Positions 62,802 to 64,000 of a stretch of DNA of 64,000 bases are shown here, one piece after another. How positions within the stretch are numbered: the first letter of the stretch is position 1; each line of letters starts with the position of its first letter. The DNA is from Paenibacillus dendrobii (GTDB taxonomy: Bacteria; Bacillota; Bacilli; Paenibacillales; Paenibacillaceae). Made by a program: the position numbers and the translations under genes. The notes beneath the pieces were generated by a model that ran no database searches, was not told where the DNA came from, and saw nothing but the letters and a program-made list of their open reading frames with translations. The DNA lies in NCBI RefSeq assembly GCF_009807035.1, contig NZ_WUBI01000001.1, positions 2,418,001-2,482,000 of the forward strand, in the 5' to 3' direction.

Positions 62802-62965
62802 ATCAGATCACCTCGGAATACGGATTGCCGAAACATGTTCAACCAGATCACTTCTTCTATCCCTGAAACTCATGATGTTGTAGTCTATTATACTTGAAAT
62901 GAGTAGACAGAGATACAGAAATTTCTGCATGAAAATGGAAAATTGTGCAATCCTTGCAAAGAGGC

Positions 62966-63973
62966 TTAGCTTTTACTTTGAATTTCCGCTAGATCTTGAG
63001 TCAGCTTCTCGATCATGGTTACAAAGGAAGCCAGCTCCTGGGAACTGCTCGCCTGTTCTCTGGCATGCACGGTCGTTTTTTCCGTTTCATTCCGGACACT
63101 GCTCAAACGCTGCATAATCCCGGAGACCTTGTCCTGAATTTGTTCCAGAGCCTCGCGGGAATGCATGGCCAGCTTGCGCACTTCCCCGGCAACCACGGCA
63201 AACCCTCTCCCCATATCCCCGGCATGAGCCGCTTCAATCGCTGCATTCAAACCAAGCAGATGCGTCTGATCCGCGATCGCTTTGATGAGCACGCCCATAC
63301 TCTCGATTTGTTTCACATCTTCATTCAGCTCGTCCATCAAAGCATGGGCCGTCTCTTGCGAATCCGCGGTCACTTGAGCCGAGGTAGCGATCTGCCCTGC
63401 ACTCTCGTTTAATTCGGATATCATGCCCGTCAGCTGCTGCACGACCTCTGTAACCGCTTGCAGCACATGTTCTTTCTCATCGGCGAGATCTTTTAATTTT
63501 TCCTTTTCTTTCAATTCATAGGCCTCAAGCACAAGTTGGGAATCCAGATTGAACATTTTGCTGAGTGAATGAATGATAGAAATCCATTGATCCGGCACCA
63601 CCTGACGCATTAAATCCGTTGCGATATCGAGATATGTCATATAGCTTCCTAGATAGTACTCAACGCTAAGCCCTATCCGGGAGTGCACCAGTCCGATCGC
63701 AATTCTTTTTTCCAAGTAAGCATCATCAATTTTGCCGTCTGCCAGCGACATCCAGTATTCTCTTTGGGTATCCTTCAATCTCTCAATGGTCGTGGTTCTC
63801 CCGATAATTTCCATCAGTTCTGGTTCAGTGGCAATATGCTTGTAAAAATGGTTTACGACTTCTTCTACCACTTTCGCGAATACAGGACGGAATTGCAGAA
63901 GATTTTCCATATCTTGCTCCGTCAACCTGATATAATCTATCTGTTTCTTTCTCTTTGGCGATACATTAATCAT
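62966..63973 (-). CDS. Globin-coupled sensor (HemAT-like) with short MCP domain
   Basis: This soluble oxygen sensor has 335 residues. The globin domain covers about 15-175; [20 protein letters not shown] holds the probable proximal heme His ([10 protein letters not shown]). A coiled linker leads to an MCP signalling hairpin with [20 protein letters not shown] and [20 protein letters not shown]. The MCP part is only about 140 residues, shorter than Bacillus HemAT (432 in total). No membrane helix is seen. AAGGAG precedes ATG 63973. It would report O2 to the chemotaxis kinase; the short arms may suit a different array. Confidence 0.88.
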   Translation of the reverse strand: MINVSPKRKKQIDYIRLTEQDMENLLQFRPVFAKVVEEVVNHFYKHIATEPELMEIIGRTTTIERLKDTQREYWMSLADGKIDDAYLEKRIAIGLVHSRIGLSVEYYLGSYMTYLDIATDLMRQVVPDQWISIIHSLSKMFNLDSQLVLEAYELKEKEKLKDLADEKEHVLQAVTEVVQQLTGMISELNESAGQIATSAQVTADSQETAHALMDELNEDVKQIESMGVLIKAIADQTHLLGLNAAIEAAHAGDMGRGFAVVAGEVRKLAMHSREALEQIQDKVSGIMQRLSSVRNETEKTTVHAREQASSSQELASFVTMIEKLTQDLAEIQSKS

Positions 63974-64000
63974 ATAAAAAAGCTCCTTCTTTATACCTAA

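Noticed and set aside
1..64000. CRISPR arrays, tRNA or rRNA genes, prophage or insertion sequences with transposase
   Set aside because: No regularly spaced repeats, no cloverleaf or rRNA-like stretches and no transposase or phage proteins were noticed on reading both strands. A tRNAscan/Infernal run would settle small RNAs.

Overview
The window looks like a chromosomal stretch of an endospore-forming Firmicute, most likely Paenibacillus or a close relative. The evidence is the presence of spoVR, yhbH and a pdaA-type deacetylase, strong GGAGG ribosome sites with frequent TTG/GTG starts, YesM/YesN-type two-component regulators beside an ABC importer without its own ATPase, copper-amine-oxidase-N-type surface proteins, and moderate GC content. 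No rRNA, tRNA, CRISPR array or prophage was seen. The genus is an inference from gene style, not from a marker gene.

Layout. 1-2240: sufD (cut by the window edge) and sufC, with a promoter carrying tandem iron-box-like repeats. 2700-7800: dps, a yunC-like gene, small membrane proteins and two tandem degV paralogues. 7900-10060: an AraC regulator and a secreted beta-helix protein behind a cre-like palindrome. 10235-13480: phosphodiester glycosidase, a bcrC-type phosphatase without a normal start codon, and a GHL10-like secreted protein preceded by a coupled 22-codon leader ORF. 13523-20718: YesM/YesN pair divergent from a three-gene carbohydrate ABC importer. 20794-29048: pdaA, a hydrolase/sodium-symporter operon, a receiver-only regulator, MpsC, a DUF4349 lipoprotein and an SDR/TetR divergent pair.

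29202-45980 is the metabolic centre of the window. A ROK repressor, asparaginase II, oppABCDF, a PepV-like dipeptidase, an M17 aminopeptidase, CutC and a ROK sugar kinase run in one direction. They are followed by agaS, a DeoR regulator, a second ROK kinase and a GatY/KbaY/FbaA-type aldolase. Together they could import peptides, cleave them, phosphorylate released (amino)sugars, deaminate/isomerise amino-sugar phosphates and split the product. A glycopeptide-use pathway is my inference. A recurring site close to CTTTATTTCATTTTATATAA lies upstream of several of these genes and of the SDR and the hydrolase/symporter operon, and suggests one regulon.

48830-54715 holds one large secreted-protein gene split by a 2,586-nt group II intron with its own reverse transcriptase/HNH protein. 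Predicted splicing joins the halves exactly in frame (1,099 codons), and an 8-nt IBS1/EBS1 match supports it. A roughly 1-kb AT-rich patch crosses the boundary between this gene and the copper-amine-oxidase-N gene upstream, suggesting mosaic recombination. 56064-63973 carries sporulation genes (yhbH, spoVR), a NADAR protein, regulators and a HemAT-like globin-coupled sensor.
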